A stretch of DNA of 64,000 nucleotides from Prevotella sp. (GTDB taxonomy: Bacteria; Bacteroidota; Bacteroidia; Bacteroidales; Bacteroidaceae): NCBI GenBank assembly GCA_016285055.1, contig JAEEPZ010000002.1, positions 1 to 64,000 of the forward strand, written 5' to 3'. Position 1 is the stretch's first letter, and every line of letters starts with the position of its first letter. Position numbers and translations under genes: made by a program. Under the pieces are notes generated by a model. That model worked only from the letters and a program-made list of their open reading frames with translations, was not told where the DNA came from and made no database searches. This document shows, in pieces, positions 33,238-40,432 of the stretch.

Positions 33238-34305
33238 ATGGAAAAAATAACTTTAGACCATAAGGTTATCTTCGTGACCGGTGCAGCCGGTTTCATTGGC
33301 AGTAATCTCGTGAAGCGCCTGATGCACGACTTGCAGGGCGCTACCATTGTGGGCATCGACAACATGAATGCCTACTACGACGTGTCCCTCAAGGAATACC
33401 GCCTTAAGGAGCTGGAGCAGTTGGCAGCGCTCTCCACCACGGGAAACAAGTGGGTGTTTGTGAAAGGTGACATTGCCGACAAGCCTTGTATCGACAGCCT
33501 CTTCGAGCAGTATCAGTTCTCCGTGGTGGTCAACCTCGCAGCTCAGGCCGGTGTGCGCTATTCGATAGAGAACCCCGATGCCTACATCATGAGCAACATG
33601 ATAGGGTTCTATCATATCCTTGAGGCCTGCCGCCACCACCCCGTGGAGCATCTGGTCTATGCCTCGTCGAGCAGCGTGTATGGCGGCAACAAGAAGGTGC
33701 CGTTCAGCACCGACGACCGCGTGGACAATCCCGTCTCGCTCTACGCTGCCACAAAGAAAAGCAATGAGCTCTTTGCCCACTGCTACAGCAAGCTTTACAA
33801 CATTCCCACCACGGGCCTGCGCTTCTTCACCGTCTATGGCCCTGCCGGACGCCCTGACATGGCTTACTTCGGTTTCACCAACAAGCTGCTGAAAGGCCAG
33901 ACCATCCAGATATACAATTACGGCAACTGCCGCCGCGACTTCACCTATGTCGACGACATCGTGGAAGGCATCGTGCGTGTGATGGCGGGCGCTCCAGAGC
34001 GTAAGGCTGGCGACGACGGCCTGCCCATCCCGCCATACGCTGTGTACAATATAGGTGGCGGACAGCCAGAGAACCTGCTGGACTTCGTGCAGATACTGCA
34101 GGAGGAACTCCTCCGTGCAGGCGTCCTGCCTCAAGACTACGACTTCGAGGCACACAAGCAGCTGGTGCCCATGCAGCCCGGCGACGTGCCCACCACCTAC
34201 GCCGACGCAACGGCATTGGAGCGCGACTTCGGCTTCACCCCGAAGATTACCCTGCGCGAGGGGCTGAGGAAGTTTGCTCAGTGGTATAAGCAGTATTACG
34301 GATAG
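33238..34305 (+). CDS. UDP-glucuronate 4-epimerase-like NAD-dependent epimerase
   Basis: A 355-aa extended short-chain dehydrogenase: VIFVTGAAGFIGSNLVKRL (NAD-binding GxxGxxG at 15-21), NMNAYYDVSLKEYRLKEL (typical of UDP-glucuronate epimerases), VVNLAAQAGVRYSIENPDAY, catalytic YASSSSVYG and YAATKKSNE (YxxxK), RFFTVYGPAGRPDMA. Role: interconverts UDP-GlcA and UDP-GalA, the second being a common precursor of capsule and LPS. No other sugar-nucleotide gene is in the window, so this may supply the polysaccharide locus; that link is inference. Length is typical. Confidence 0.9.
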   Translation: MEKITLDHKVIFVTGAAGFIGSNLVKRLMHDLQGATIVGIDNMNAYYDVSLKEYRLKELEQLAALSTTGNKWVFVKGDIADKPCIDSLFEQYQFSVVVNLAAQAGVRYSIENPDAYIMSNMIGFYHILEACRHHPVEHLVYASSSSVYGGNKKVPFSTDDRVDNPVSLYAATKKSNELFAHCYSKLYNIPTTGLRFFTVYGPAGRPDMAYFGFTNKLLKGQTIQIYNYGNCRRDFTYVDDIVEGIVRVMAGAPERKAGDDGLPIPPYAVYNIGGGQPENLLDFVQILQEELLRAGVLPQDYDFEAHKQLVPMQPGDVPTTYADATALERDFGFTPKITLREGLRKFAQWYKQYYG

Positions 34306-34310
34306 AGCTC

Positions 34311-34343
34311 TCGCAAGTTTTGGAGTTAAACTCCTTTAACTCC
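34311..34343 (+). terminator. Hairpin after the epimerase gene
   Basis: GGAGTTAAA (34322-34330) and TTTAACTCC (34335-34343) pair around CTCC as a 9-bp stem, just 3' of the stop. The element is made of the GGAGTTAAA repeat word and its reverse complement. No T run follows. Confidence 0.5.
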
Positions 34344-34403
34344 TTATAGAAGAACGAATGTGAAAATTACGGATAACCAAGCGGAGATTTTTAGCGTGAT
34401 GTC

Positions 34404-34724
34404 ATGGCAAGCAATGCGGATTTTGTACAATACATTGTCGACCAGTGCAGTGGGGCAGGGGAGATAGTGGCCAAGAAGATGTTTGGCGACTATGGCGTCT
34501 ATTGCGATGGGAAAATATTCGGGCTTATCTGTGACGACAGCTTCTATCTGAAGCCTACGGCGGCAGGCAGGCAGTTGCTGCGCACAGTCGATATGCGTCC
34601 GCCCTACGAAGGGGCGAAGGACTATTTTTTCATCGCCGACGTCGACGACCGCGATTATCTGTCGGAGCTGGTGCGCGCCACTTGCCGTGAGCTGCCTGAG
34701 CCTAAGCCGAAGAAGAAACGATAG
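34404..34724 (+). CDS. TfoX N-terminal-domain protein
   Basis: A 106-aa protein matching the TfoX_N domain: FVQYIVDQCSGAGEIVAKKM, FGDYGVYCDGKIFGLICDDS, YLKPTAAGRQLL. The fold is small and related to the N-terminal half of the competence regulator TfoX/Sxy; stand-alone domain proteins have no settled function. The lysine-rich end (PKPKKKR) could bind nucleic acid. It ends 3 nt before the MGMT-like gene, so the pair is co-transcribed; the next genes suggest a DNA-repair context. Confidence 0.85.
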   Translation: MASNADFVQYIVDQCSGAGEIVAKKMFGDYGVYCDGKIFGLICDDSFYLKPTAAGRQLLRTVDMRPPYEGAKDYFFIADVDDRDYLSELVRATCRELPEPKPKKKR

Positions 34725-34727
34725 CTG

Positions 34728-35057
34728 ATGAGAGACTATCCAGACAGGATGACGCCCGAGCAGGCGAGGCTGTTTCGTGAAGACGTGCTGAACATCGTCG
34801 GCCAGATACCGCTCGGCATGGTGACGACCTACGGGCATATTGCGGCCTTGGCAGGATGGCCCAGTCACTCGAGGATGGTGGGGAGAACCCTGCGTTACAC
34901 TCCGGGTGCCGAGTTGCTGCCCTGCCACCGTGTGGTGAACAAGGAGGGCCGCACCGCCCCAGGCTGGAGCCGCCAGCGCCCCTTGCTGGAAGAGGAGGGC
35001 GTCAGCTTCAAACCCAACGGCCATGTGGACATGGACCGACACCTCTGGGAGCCATAG
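34728..35057 (+). CDS. MGMT-family methyltransferase/ATL-like protein
   Basis: A 109-aa protein with the C-terminal DNA-binding fold of O6-alkylguanine methyltransferases: VTTYGHIAALAGWPSHSRMVG (helix-turn-helix and Tyr/Arg finger) and LLPCHRVVN with the active PCHRV motif, so the acceptor Cys is kept. ATL proteins replace that Cys with Trp, which argues for a true methyltransferase. The N-terminal domain of Ada/Ogt is absent, which is common in short forms. Role: removal of alkyl groups from O6-guanine, or flagging them for repair. Confidence 0.87.
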   Translation: MRDYPDRMTPEQARLFREDVLNIVGQIPLGMVTTYGHIAALAGWPSHSRMVGRTLRYTPGAELLPCHRVVNKEGRTAPGWSRQRPLLEEEGVSFKPNGHVDMDRHLWEP

Positions 35058-35074
35058 CCCTCACTCCTTTGCTC

Positions 35075-35188
35075 CTTACTTATTACTTATTACTTCTTAC
35101 TTATTACTTAAAAAAAGCTTCTTACTTCTTACTTCTTACTTCTTACTTGAAAAAGCTTCTTACTTATTACTTCTTACTTATTACTTAA
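35075..35188. repeat. 7-nt tandem array (TTACTTA/TTACTTC) before sodB
   Basis: About 14 units of TTACTTA or TTACTTC, interrupted by A-rich AAAAAAGC and GAAAAAGC spacers. The array fills the 141-bp gap between the MGMT-like and superoxide dismutase genes. No promoter is evident. Confidence 0.85.
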
Positions 35189-35198
35189 AAAAGGGTTT

Positions 35199-35783
35199 AT
35201 GGAAAAATTCGAATTGATGGCGCTGCCTTATGCGCCCGAGGCCTTAGAGCCGGTGATCAGTCGTGAAACCATTGCTTTTCATCATGGAAAGCACTTGGCG
35301 GCCTATGTGAACAACCTCAACGGACTGCTGGACGGCAGCGGCTTTGAAGAGGCTACGTTGGAGGAGATTGTCTGCAAGGCAACAGGCGGCATCCTCAACA
35401 ATGCCGGACAGATACTGAATCATGAGCTTTACTTCGCGCAGTTCACTGGCCAGCCCACATCATCGGCTCCTACAGGGAAACTCGCAGACGCCATCGTCCG
35501 TGACTTTGGCTCGTTTGAGGCTTTCAAGGCTGAGTTTCAGAAGAAGGGCGCCACGCTCTTCGGCTCTGGCTGGGTGTGGCTGTCGGCAGATGCCGATGGC
35601 AAGCTTGTCATCACGCAGGAAGTGAATGCTGCCAACCCTGTGCAGAAAGGCTTGAAGCCTCTGCTCACTTTCGATGTATGGGAGCATGCCTATTATCTGG
35701 ACTATCAGAATCGTCGGCCCGACCATCTGGCTGCCCTTTGGCAAATCATCAACTGGGAAGTGATAGAGCGGCGTTATGCCTAA
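35199..35783 (+). CDS. sodB: Fe/Mn superoxide dismutase
   Basis: A 194-aa protein starting LMALPYAPEALEPVISRETI. Metal ligands in family order: His in FHHGKHLAAYV, His in LNHELYF, Asp and His in DVWEHAYYLDYQNRR. GWVWLSADADGKL is typical of the Fe/cambialistic forms of Bacteroidales. Role: dismutes superoxide during oxygen exposure. Its last codons overlap the AlkD-like gene by 8 nt. The start ATG at 35199 follows directly after the repeat array. Confidence 0.95.
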   Translation: MEKFELMALPYAPEALEPVISRETIAFHHGKHLAAYVNNLNGLLDGSGFEEATLEEIVCKATGGILNNAGQILNHELYFAQFTGQPTSSAPTGKLADAIVRDFGSFEAFKAEFQKKGATLFGSGWVWLSADADGKLVITQEVNAANPVQKGLKPLLTFDVWEHAYYLDYQNRRPDHLAALWQIINWEVIERRYA

Positions 35784-36543
35784 GATGCCGACAGCAAAGG
35801 ACATCGTTGCCTATATGGAGTCGCTGCGCAACGACGCGCAGCGAACGGTTCTTATGGGCTTTTTCAAAACCGGACCGGGCGAGTATGGCGAGGGCGATGA
35901 GTTCCTCGGGCTGAAGGTGCCGCAGACGCGGGAAGTCGTCAAGGCGGCAGGGCCCGACTTCCCGTTGGGCGAAGTTCCCGAGCTGCTGATGAACCGCTGG
36001 CATGAGGTGCGCCTCTGTGGACTGCTGATTCTCGTGGCGAAGTTCGAGCGGCTGGCCACGAAGCGCCTCGAAAACGATGCGGCTGCCATCCGCAGGCGTG
36101 ACGAGATAGTGACGATGTATCTGCAGTATGCCGAGCGGGCTAACAACTGGGACTTGGTCGATTTGTCTGTGCACAAGATTCTCGGGCATTGGCTGCTGTT
36201 GCCGTCGATGCTGGGCGACAAGGACTATAAGGTGAAAATCCTCGATGAGCTTGCCGCCAGCACCTGCCTATGGAAACAGCGCATGAGCATTGTCTGTTCG
36301 TGGAAGACATCACAGCAAGGCGACCCGTCGTGGTGCCTGCGCTATGCCGAGGTGCATCTGCACCACCCACACGACCTCATGCACAAGGCCGTAGGCTGGA
36401 TGCTCCGTGAGATGGGCAAGCGCTGCTCGATGGATCTGCTGAGAGCCTTTCTCCGGCAGCACGCTCACGAAATGCCCCGCACCACGCTCCGCTATGCCAT
36501 AGAGAAGATGCCGGAACGTGAGCGCAAGGAGTGGCTAAGCTGA
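35776..36543 (+). CDS. AlkD-like DNA alkylation repair protein
   Basis: A 255-aa all-helical HEAT-like protein: DIVAYMESLRNDAQRTVLMG, FLGLKVPQTREVVKA, WHEVRLCGLLILVAKF, NNWDLVDLSVHKILG, WKQRMSIVCSW, DLMHKAVGWMLREMGKR. The Trp and Asp in NNWDLVD correspond to the conserved site that binds alkylated DNA in AlkD. Role: removal of N3- and N7-alkyl bases without base flipping. It overlaps sodB at its start and converges on the DUF4130 gene, leaving a 20-bp gap. Confidence 0.9.
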   Translation: MPKMPTAKDIVAYMESLRNDAQRTVLMGFFKTGPGEYGEGDEFLGLKVPQTREVVKAAGPDFPLGEVPELLMNRWHEVRLCGLLILVAKFERLATKRLENDAAAIRRRDEIVTMYLQYAERANNWDLVDLSVHKILGHWLLLPSMLGDKDYKVKILDELAASTCLWKQRMSIVCSWKTSQQGDPSWCLRYAEVHLHHPHDLMHKAVGWMLREMGKRCSMDLLRAFLRQHAHEMPRTTLRYAIEKMPERERKEWLS

Positions 36544-36563
36544 CAGGAGCCCCTGAGGCGCCC

Positions 36564-37445
36564 TTAGCTGTTTCCGTTTTTCTCCGTCATGTATTTCCAG
36601 TAGCGGCGAGGCATGTCTTTGAGCTGCTTTCGGGGGTTCATGCGCTCGCGTATGCAGATGGCCTTGAAGTAGGTACGCCAAAGGTCCTGCAGCAGTTGGT
36701 CGTCGCTGCTGAGCACCTCATCGTTGAGCCTGCCGTTCCTGAGATTGAAGGGAACGGCGGCTTCGTCCTCGAAGGTGATGCGGATGGGAGCCTCACCCCC
36801 AGCCTCTCTCCCAGAGGAGAGGGGAGTAGATACTTCTTCCGCTGTGATTTCGCCAGTTGTGTAATGACTCCCCTCCCCTTCGCGGGCGGGGGCGGGGGTG
36901 GGGTTGTAATACCCGTAATGTCTCTTGGCGTCGTAGATCAGCCAGGGCTGGTCGTTGAAGCGGTCCTGGAAGTGGTCGATGACGATGGGAAGCACATTGT
37001 GGTCGGGCGAGACGACGGCGAGATAGGTGCCGTCCTTCGCTTTCTGAAAGCGGATGAACTGCTTCATTCTCAACTGCTCGTGCAGCACCCGTCGGGCTAT
37101 GTTTGTCACGGCCAGCACGTCGGGGTCGGCAAAGTTGCGGGCAATATCTCCCTGACGGAACACCTTGCAGATATACAAGAACAGCGGCCCATTCAGCTCC
37201 CGCAGTTCCGACAGCCAACTGACGGAAATCAGCTTCATCGCCTCGCGCGATAGCCGCTTCTCCAGCCCGGCCCACACGCGCCGCGCCTTCTCTTCGTCAG
37301 TACATACCTTATATATATGCTCGCAGAACAGGGGCAGAGGGTCGCCTTCGGCCAATAACGCCTCTGGCTGTTCCTTCAAGCTGAAGGCGTCGAACACGGC
37401 CGTCAGCAGGCCGTCCATCGTTCCGTCAAACAGGTATGCCGTCAT
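36564..37445 (-). CDS. TIGR03915/DUF4130-type putative DNA repair protein
   Basis: A 293-aa protein: TAYLFDGTMDGLLTAVFDAF, RVLHEQLRMKQFIRFQKAKD, GTYLAVVSPDHNVLPIVIDH, FNDQPWLIYDAKRHYGYYN, then after an insertion LWRTYFKAICIRERMNPRKQ and MPRRYWKYMTE. These blocks fit the DUF4130 family, always linked to a SplB-like radical SAM partner, which lies next door. The family is suspected to be a DNA glycosylase; function not established. Residues about 180-219 (TPAPAREGEG to GGEAP) look like an in-frame repeat insertion (see findings). It follows the radical SAM gene by 21 nt. Confidence 0.87.
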   Translation of the reverse strand: MTAYLFDGTMDGLLTAVFDAFSLKEQPEALLAEGDPLPLFCEHIYKVCTDEEKARRVWAGLEKRLSREAMKLISVSWLSELRELNGPLFLYICKVFRQGDIARNFADPDVLAVTNIARRVLHEQLRMKQFIRFQKAKDGTYLAVVSPDHNVLPIVIDHFQDRFNDQPWLIYDAKRHYGYYNPTPAPAREGEGSHYTTGEITAEEVSTPLSSGREAGGEAPIRITFEDEAAVPFNLRNGRLNDEVLSSDDQLLQDLWRTYFKAICIRERMNPRKQLKDMPRRYWKYMTEKNGNS

Positions 37446-37466
37446 GATGACATCGGTTTCATCCGT

Positions 37467-38771
37467 TCAGTCTGTGGCAGGAAAATCCTCGAAATCCAGC
37501 ACGAGTTGCTGCTCTTGCGCGGCCCTCTTCTGTTGGGCCTTCGAGATGAGCAGTGGCCGCAGGCGTTCAGGGCGCAGTTCGTTGATACCGACGATGGGCT
37601 GCGAGAACTGCGAGGTCAGCTCGTTGCAGGTGATGAAGTATTTCGCCTTCTTCATCACCACGCCCATCTTCTTCAGGTCGTAGGATGTGAGGCGGTTGAA
37701 GCGGCGCGAGTTCACGATGAGCCATGCCGACTTCGTGCCGAGGCCGGGCACGCGCAGCAGCTGTTCGTAGTCGGCGGTGTTGATGTCCACGGGGAAGGCC
37801 TCGGGGTGGCGCAGCGCCCAGGCCAGCTTGGGGTCCACCTCCAGGTCCAGGTTCGCGTGCTGGTCGTCGACAATCTCCTCCACCTTGAAGTGATAGAACC
37901 TGAGCAGCCAGTCGGCCTGGTAGAGCCGGTTCTCGCGCACCAGCGGCGGCTGCTTCAGCACGGGCAGGCGTGGGTCGTAGGTGTTCACGCTGACGTAGCC
38001 CGAGTAATAGACGCGCCGCATGGTGGGCTGGCCGTAGAGCATGGACGACATCTGCAGGATGTCGCGGTCGCTCTCTTTCGTCGCTCCCACTATCATCTGC
38101 GTCGACTGTCCGGCAGGCACGAAGCGTGGCGCATAGCGATACTTCTTGCGGTCTTCCTTGTTCTCCAGCACGCCTTGCTGTATCAGCTTCATGGGCAGGA
38201 ACACGCTTTGGTGGTCTTTCTCTGGTGCCAACAGTTTCAGCGACTCTTCTTTGGGTATCTCTATGTTCACGCTCATGCGGTCGGCGTAGCGTCCCGCCTC
38301 GGTGAGCAGCTCCTGCGAGCAGCCGGGGATGCTCTTCAGGTGGATGTAGCCATTGAAGCGGTGCACCGTGCGCAGGTCGCGGGCAATGGCTGCCAGCCGC
38401 TCCATCGTATAGTCGGGGTTGCGCACCACGCCACTCGACAGAAACAGCCCCTCGATGTAGTTGCGGCGGTAGAACTCCATCGTGATCTCCTCCAGTTCCG
38501 AGACGCTCAGTGTCGCCCGCCTGATGTCGTTAGAGCGGCGGTTCACGCAGTAGGCGCAGTCGTACATGCAGTGGTTGGTCAGCATCACCTTCAGCAGCGA
38601 GATGCACCGCCCGTCGTCGGCAAACGAGTGGCAGATGCCGACGCCTCCCACGGTAGAGCCCACCATGCCCTGCTTGCCTTTGCGCACAGTGCCGCTCGAC
38701 GAGCACGACACGTCGTACTTCGCCGACTCAGCGAGTATCCGCAGCTTTTCCATGGTCTTTTCTGTCAGCAT
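37467..38771 (-). CDS. SplB-like radical SAM putative DNA modification/repair protein
   Basis: A 434-aa protein of the TIGR03916 type. The iron-sulfur site is CMYDCAYC (Cx3Cx2C). SSGTVRKGKQGM near the N-terminus and MSVNIEIPKEESLKLLAPEK mid-protein are typical of the family, and VDINTADYEQLLRVPGLG then TKSAWLIVNSRR is a C-terminal helix-hairpin-helix DNA-binding module. Role: putative DNA repair using a radical SAM reaction, with the DUF4130 protein as partner. A strong promoter precedes it at 38807-38839. The start ATG at 38771 is plausible (MLTEKTMEKL); the second Met is an alternative. Confidence 0.92.
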   Translation of the reverse strand: MLTEKTMEKLRILAESAKYDVSCSSSGTVRKGKQGMVGSTVGGVGICHSFADDGRCISLLKVMLTNHCMYDCAYCVNRRSNDIRRATLSVSELEEITMEFYRRNYIEGLFLSSGVVRNPDYTMERLAAIARDLRTVHRFNGYIHLKSIPGCSQELLTEAGRYADRMSVNIEIPKEESLKLLAPEKDHQSVFLPMKLIQQGVLENKEDRKKYRYAPRFVPAGQSTQMIVGATKESDRDILQMSSMLYGQPTMRRVYYSGYVSVNTYDPRLPVLKQPPLVRENRLYQADWLLRFYHFKVEEIVDDQHANLDLEVDPKLAWALRHPEAFPVDINTADYEQLLRVPGLGTKSAWLIVNSRRFNRLTSYDLKKMGVVMKKAKYFITCNELTSQFSQPIVGINELRPERLRPLLISKAQQKRAAQEQQLVLDFEDFPATD

Positions 38772-38806
38772 GATGTGTTAGTTGGCGAGAGGCTGGCTCC
38801 AAAAGT

Positions 38807-38839
38807 GCAAAAGTACGGAAAATAACCCATACGTCCAAA
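38807..38839 (-). promoter_or_regulatory. Promoter of the radical SAM/DUF4130 operon
   Basis: On the minus strand TTTG (38836-38839), a 20-nt spacer and TACTTTTGC (38807-38815), a near-perfect Bacteroidetes promoter. It sits about 35 nt upstream of the start codon. Confidence 0.8.
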
Positions 38840-39037
38840 TTTTTCTGCTGAAAAAAACAGCCGGCAACAATGTACGCTACAATGCCTGACACATTTTCCA
38901 AAGGAGGGAGCGCAAGCGAGCCCCGCTGGTCGTGTGGTGCACGTATTCGTGCACACCTACCAACTGAATAAGCGAAAGAGCCCTGTTTTTGGAGTTCTTG
39001 CCAGCTTTTTACTTCTCTGTCTGGCGTCCCCAAAAAA

Positions 39038-39130
39038 GTCCGAAGGCTTCGGACACTCTGTCCGAAGGCTTCGGACTCGTTGTCCGAAGGCTTCGGACTT
39101 TTCGTCCGAAGGCTTCGGACGAAAAGTCCG
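39038..39130. repeat. Array of four 17-nt palindromes with 5-nt spacers
   Basis: GTCCGAAGGCTTCGGAC occurs at 39038, 39060, 39082 and 39104, an exact 22-nt period. Spacers are ACTCT, TCGTT and TTTTC, then GAAAA and a partial fifth copy (GTCCG). The last copy sits in a larger inverted repeat: GGACTTTTCGTCCGAAG pairs with CTTCGGACGAAAAGTCC. Confidence 0.95.
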
Positions 39131-39228
39131 TAGTGTAAATAAAAATGACGGACGGCTTAAAAACAGCAAAACTGAAGGGGCGACAGCCGCCTGCGAGCCT
39201 GTCGCGGGCGAGCCGCCTGCGCTCCCTG

Positions 39229-39252
39229 TGCGGATGCAATAATCCATCCGCA
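39229..39252 (-). terminator. Hairpin downstream of the FemAB-like gene
   Basis: TGCGGATG and CATCCGCA pair as an 8-bp stem with an 8-nt loop, 23 nt beyond the FemAB-like stop on the minus strand. No T run is seen, so termination is only likely. Confidence 0.45.
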
Positions 39253-39274
39253 TCAGTTGAACGGGGACAGCCCG

Positions 39275-40393
39275 TCAGTCGTGATAAATCCAGGAGAGGA
39301 AGGAGTTGATCCACTTGATGGAGCAGCGGAACCAGCGGTAGGTGCTGACGGGCTTGCCGCCGAAGCGCAGGATGAACTCACGGAACTTGTTTTTGCGGAA
39401 GGGCAGGCCGACGTCCATGAAGAAGATGTGCTCGTAGCCCCGTGTGTGCGCATCCTTGATGGCGTGCCAGATGGTGAGCTCACGCGGATGCAGCCATGCG
39501 AAGGACTTGCGGCGGTAGGCGGCGAACCAGAGGTAGGCCTGGTGGTTGGAATAGACCACGGCGGAACAGCCTACCACGCGGTTGTGATAGCGGGTGAGAT
39601 AGAGCCTGCCGTTGTCGGTCAGCTGGATGCGCTCCTTGCCTTCCTTCGGAGGCAGACCGCTGAACGAGTGGAAGAACTCGTCGGCGGGGATGTAGCGCTT
39701 GGGCTTCAGCCAGTTGTGATGGCGCAGCAGCTTCATAAACTCCTTGAAGTCGTCTTCGCTTTTCACCTCGTCGGTGATGACGCCGCGCTCGTAGGCATTG
39801 CTGATGCGCTGTTGCAGAGCGGGCGTGATGCGCTCTTCCGGTGTGCGCGAGTGCAGCGAGTTGTGGATGCTCATCCATCGCACGGGGAAATAGCGGGCAG
39901 CGCGCAGCTGACGGTAGCCGAACATCTTGTGGCTGAGGTGGCTCACCTCCACGTAGAGCATGCGCGGCCCCAGCTTTGAGGTGAGTGCCTGAATCATCTG
40001 GCCGAATAGTGAGCCCCCCCCTACGGCTCCCGAGGGGGCTTCATTTGTTTGCTTGGCGGGTGATGTGTCGCCCTTGGGGGACGCGCTCGACTTCTTGTCG
40101 CTTGCTGCCGTAGGGACGCGAGAAGGGGGGGCTTCGATGACTTTGTACACCCCTTCGCCCATGATGCGGCAGTGCATGTAATAGTAGGGCGGGAACCACG
40201 ATGTGCGATAGCGTACCACAGCCAGCATCTGTGCCATGATCTGTCCGTCATCATTCTCCACCGTCACCATGTAGGGACGGTGGCGCGGCGTCTGCTGGCA
40301 CAGGGCGAAGAGCTGCGGGCTGTGGAAGAAATTGTCTTCCATCAGCCCTTCGGGCAGTGTGTCGCCGCTGGTGTAGATGCTTGTGTGTGGCAC
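39275..40393 (-). CDS. FemAB/GNAT-like acyltransferase with in-frame repeat insertion
   Basis: A 372-aa protein. N-terminal: SGDTLPEGLMEDNFFHSPQL, then YMVTVENDDGQIMAQML and FPPYYYMHCRIMGEGVYKV. C-terminal: RLYLTRYHNRVVGCSAVVYS, NHQAYLWFAAYR, LTIWHAIKDAHTRGYEHIFF then FKEFMKLLRHH-type helices. This matches FemAB/Acetyltransf_6-like proteins, related to peptidoglycan amino-acyl transfer; substrate unknown. Residues about 88-128 (PPSRVPTAASDKKSSAS to PSGAVGGGS) are low-complexity and derive from a dispersed repeat, since family members run straight from about KVIEAP into LFGQMIQAL. No signal peptide was seen. It is 39 nt from the GH95 gene. Confidence 0.8.
   Translation of the reverse strand: MPHTSIYTSGDTLPEGLMEDNFFHSPQLFALCQQTPRHRPYMVTVENDDGQIMAQMLAVVRYRTSWFPPYYYMHCRIMGEGVYKVIEAPPSRVPTAASDKKSSASPKGDTSPAKQTNEAPSGAVGGGSLFGQMIQALTSKLGPRMLYVEVSHLSHKMFGYRQLRAARYFPVRWMSIHNSLHSRTPEERITPALQQRISNAYERGVITDEVKSEDDFKEFMKLLRHHNWLKPKRYIPADEFFHSFSGLPPKEGKERIQLTDNGRLYLTRYHNRVVGCSAVVYSNHQAYLWFAAYRRKSFAWLHPRELTIWHAIKDAHTRGYEHIFFMDVGLPFRKNKFREFILRFGGKPVSTYRWFRCSIKWINSFLSWIYHD
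40083..40124. repeat. Dispersed ~42-bp element, copy in FemAB-like gene
   Basis: Partner of 26583-26624 (six mismatches in 42, no gaps). Neighbouring bases 40010-40080 contain further palindrome-like runs (CCCCCCCTACGGCTCCCGAG). Confidence 0.88.
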
Positions 40394-40432
40394 TGGCAGG
40401 TTGAAGGCAGAAGGTAGAAAGATGGATGCCGG

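Larger units (their letters stand above)
38840..39274. other. Intergenic region with palindromes
   Basis: Between the FemAB-like and radical SAM genes. Contents: a small hairpin GTGCACG-TATT-CGTGCAC (38937-38954), the palindrome array (39038-39130) and another hairpin (39229-39252). A 98-aa minus-strand frame here is made of the repeat itself and is not supported as a gene. Confidence 0.7.

Noticed and set aside
35023..35217. 64-aa plus-strand ORF running through the TTACTTA array
   Set aside because: The peptide is only repeated Leu/Thr/Tyr/Ser from the 7-nt words; no independent evidence of a gene.
37506..38825. 439-aa plus-strand ORF opposite the radical SAM gene
   Set aside because: Antisense shadow; the minus strand has the CxxxCxxC motif, HhH module and promoter.
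39038..39130. CRISPR array
   Set aside because: Units are 17-nt perfect palindromes with 5-nt spacers, too short for CRISPR repeats and spacers, and no cas gene is present.
38957..39253. 98-aa minus-strand frame across the palindrome array
   Set aside because: Its sequence (PKPSDEKSEAFGQRVRSLRTE and so on) is only the 22-nt repeat read in codons; no start signal or family match is evident.
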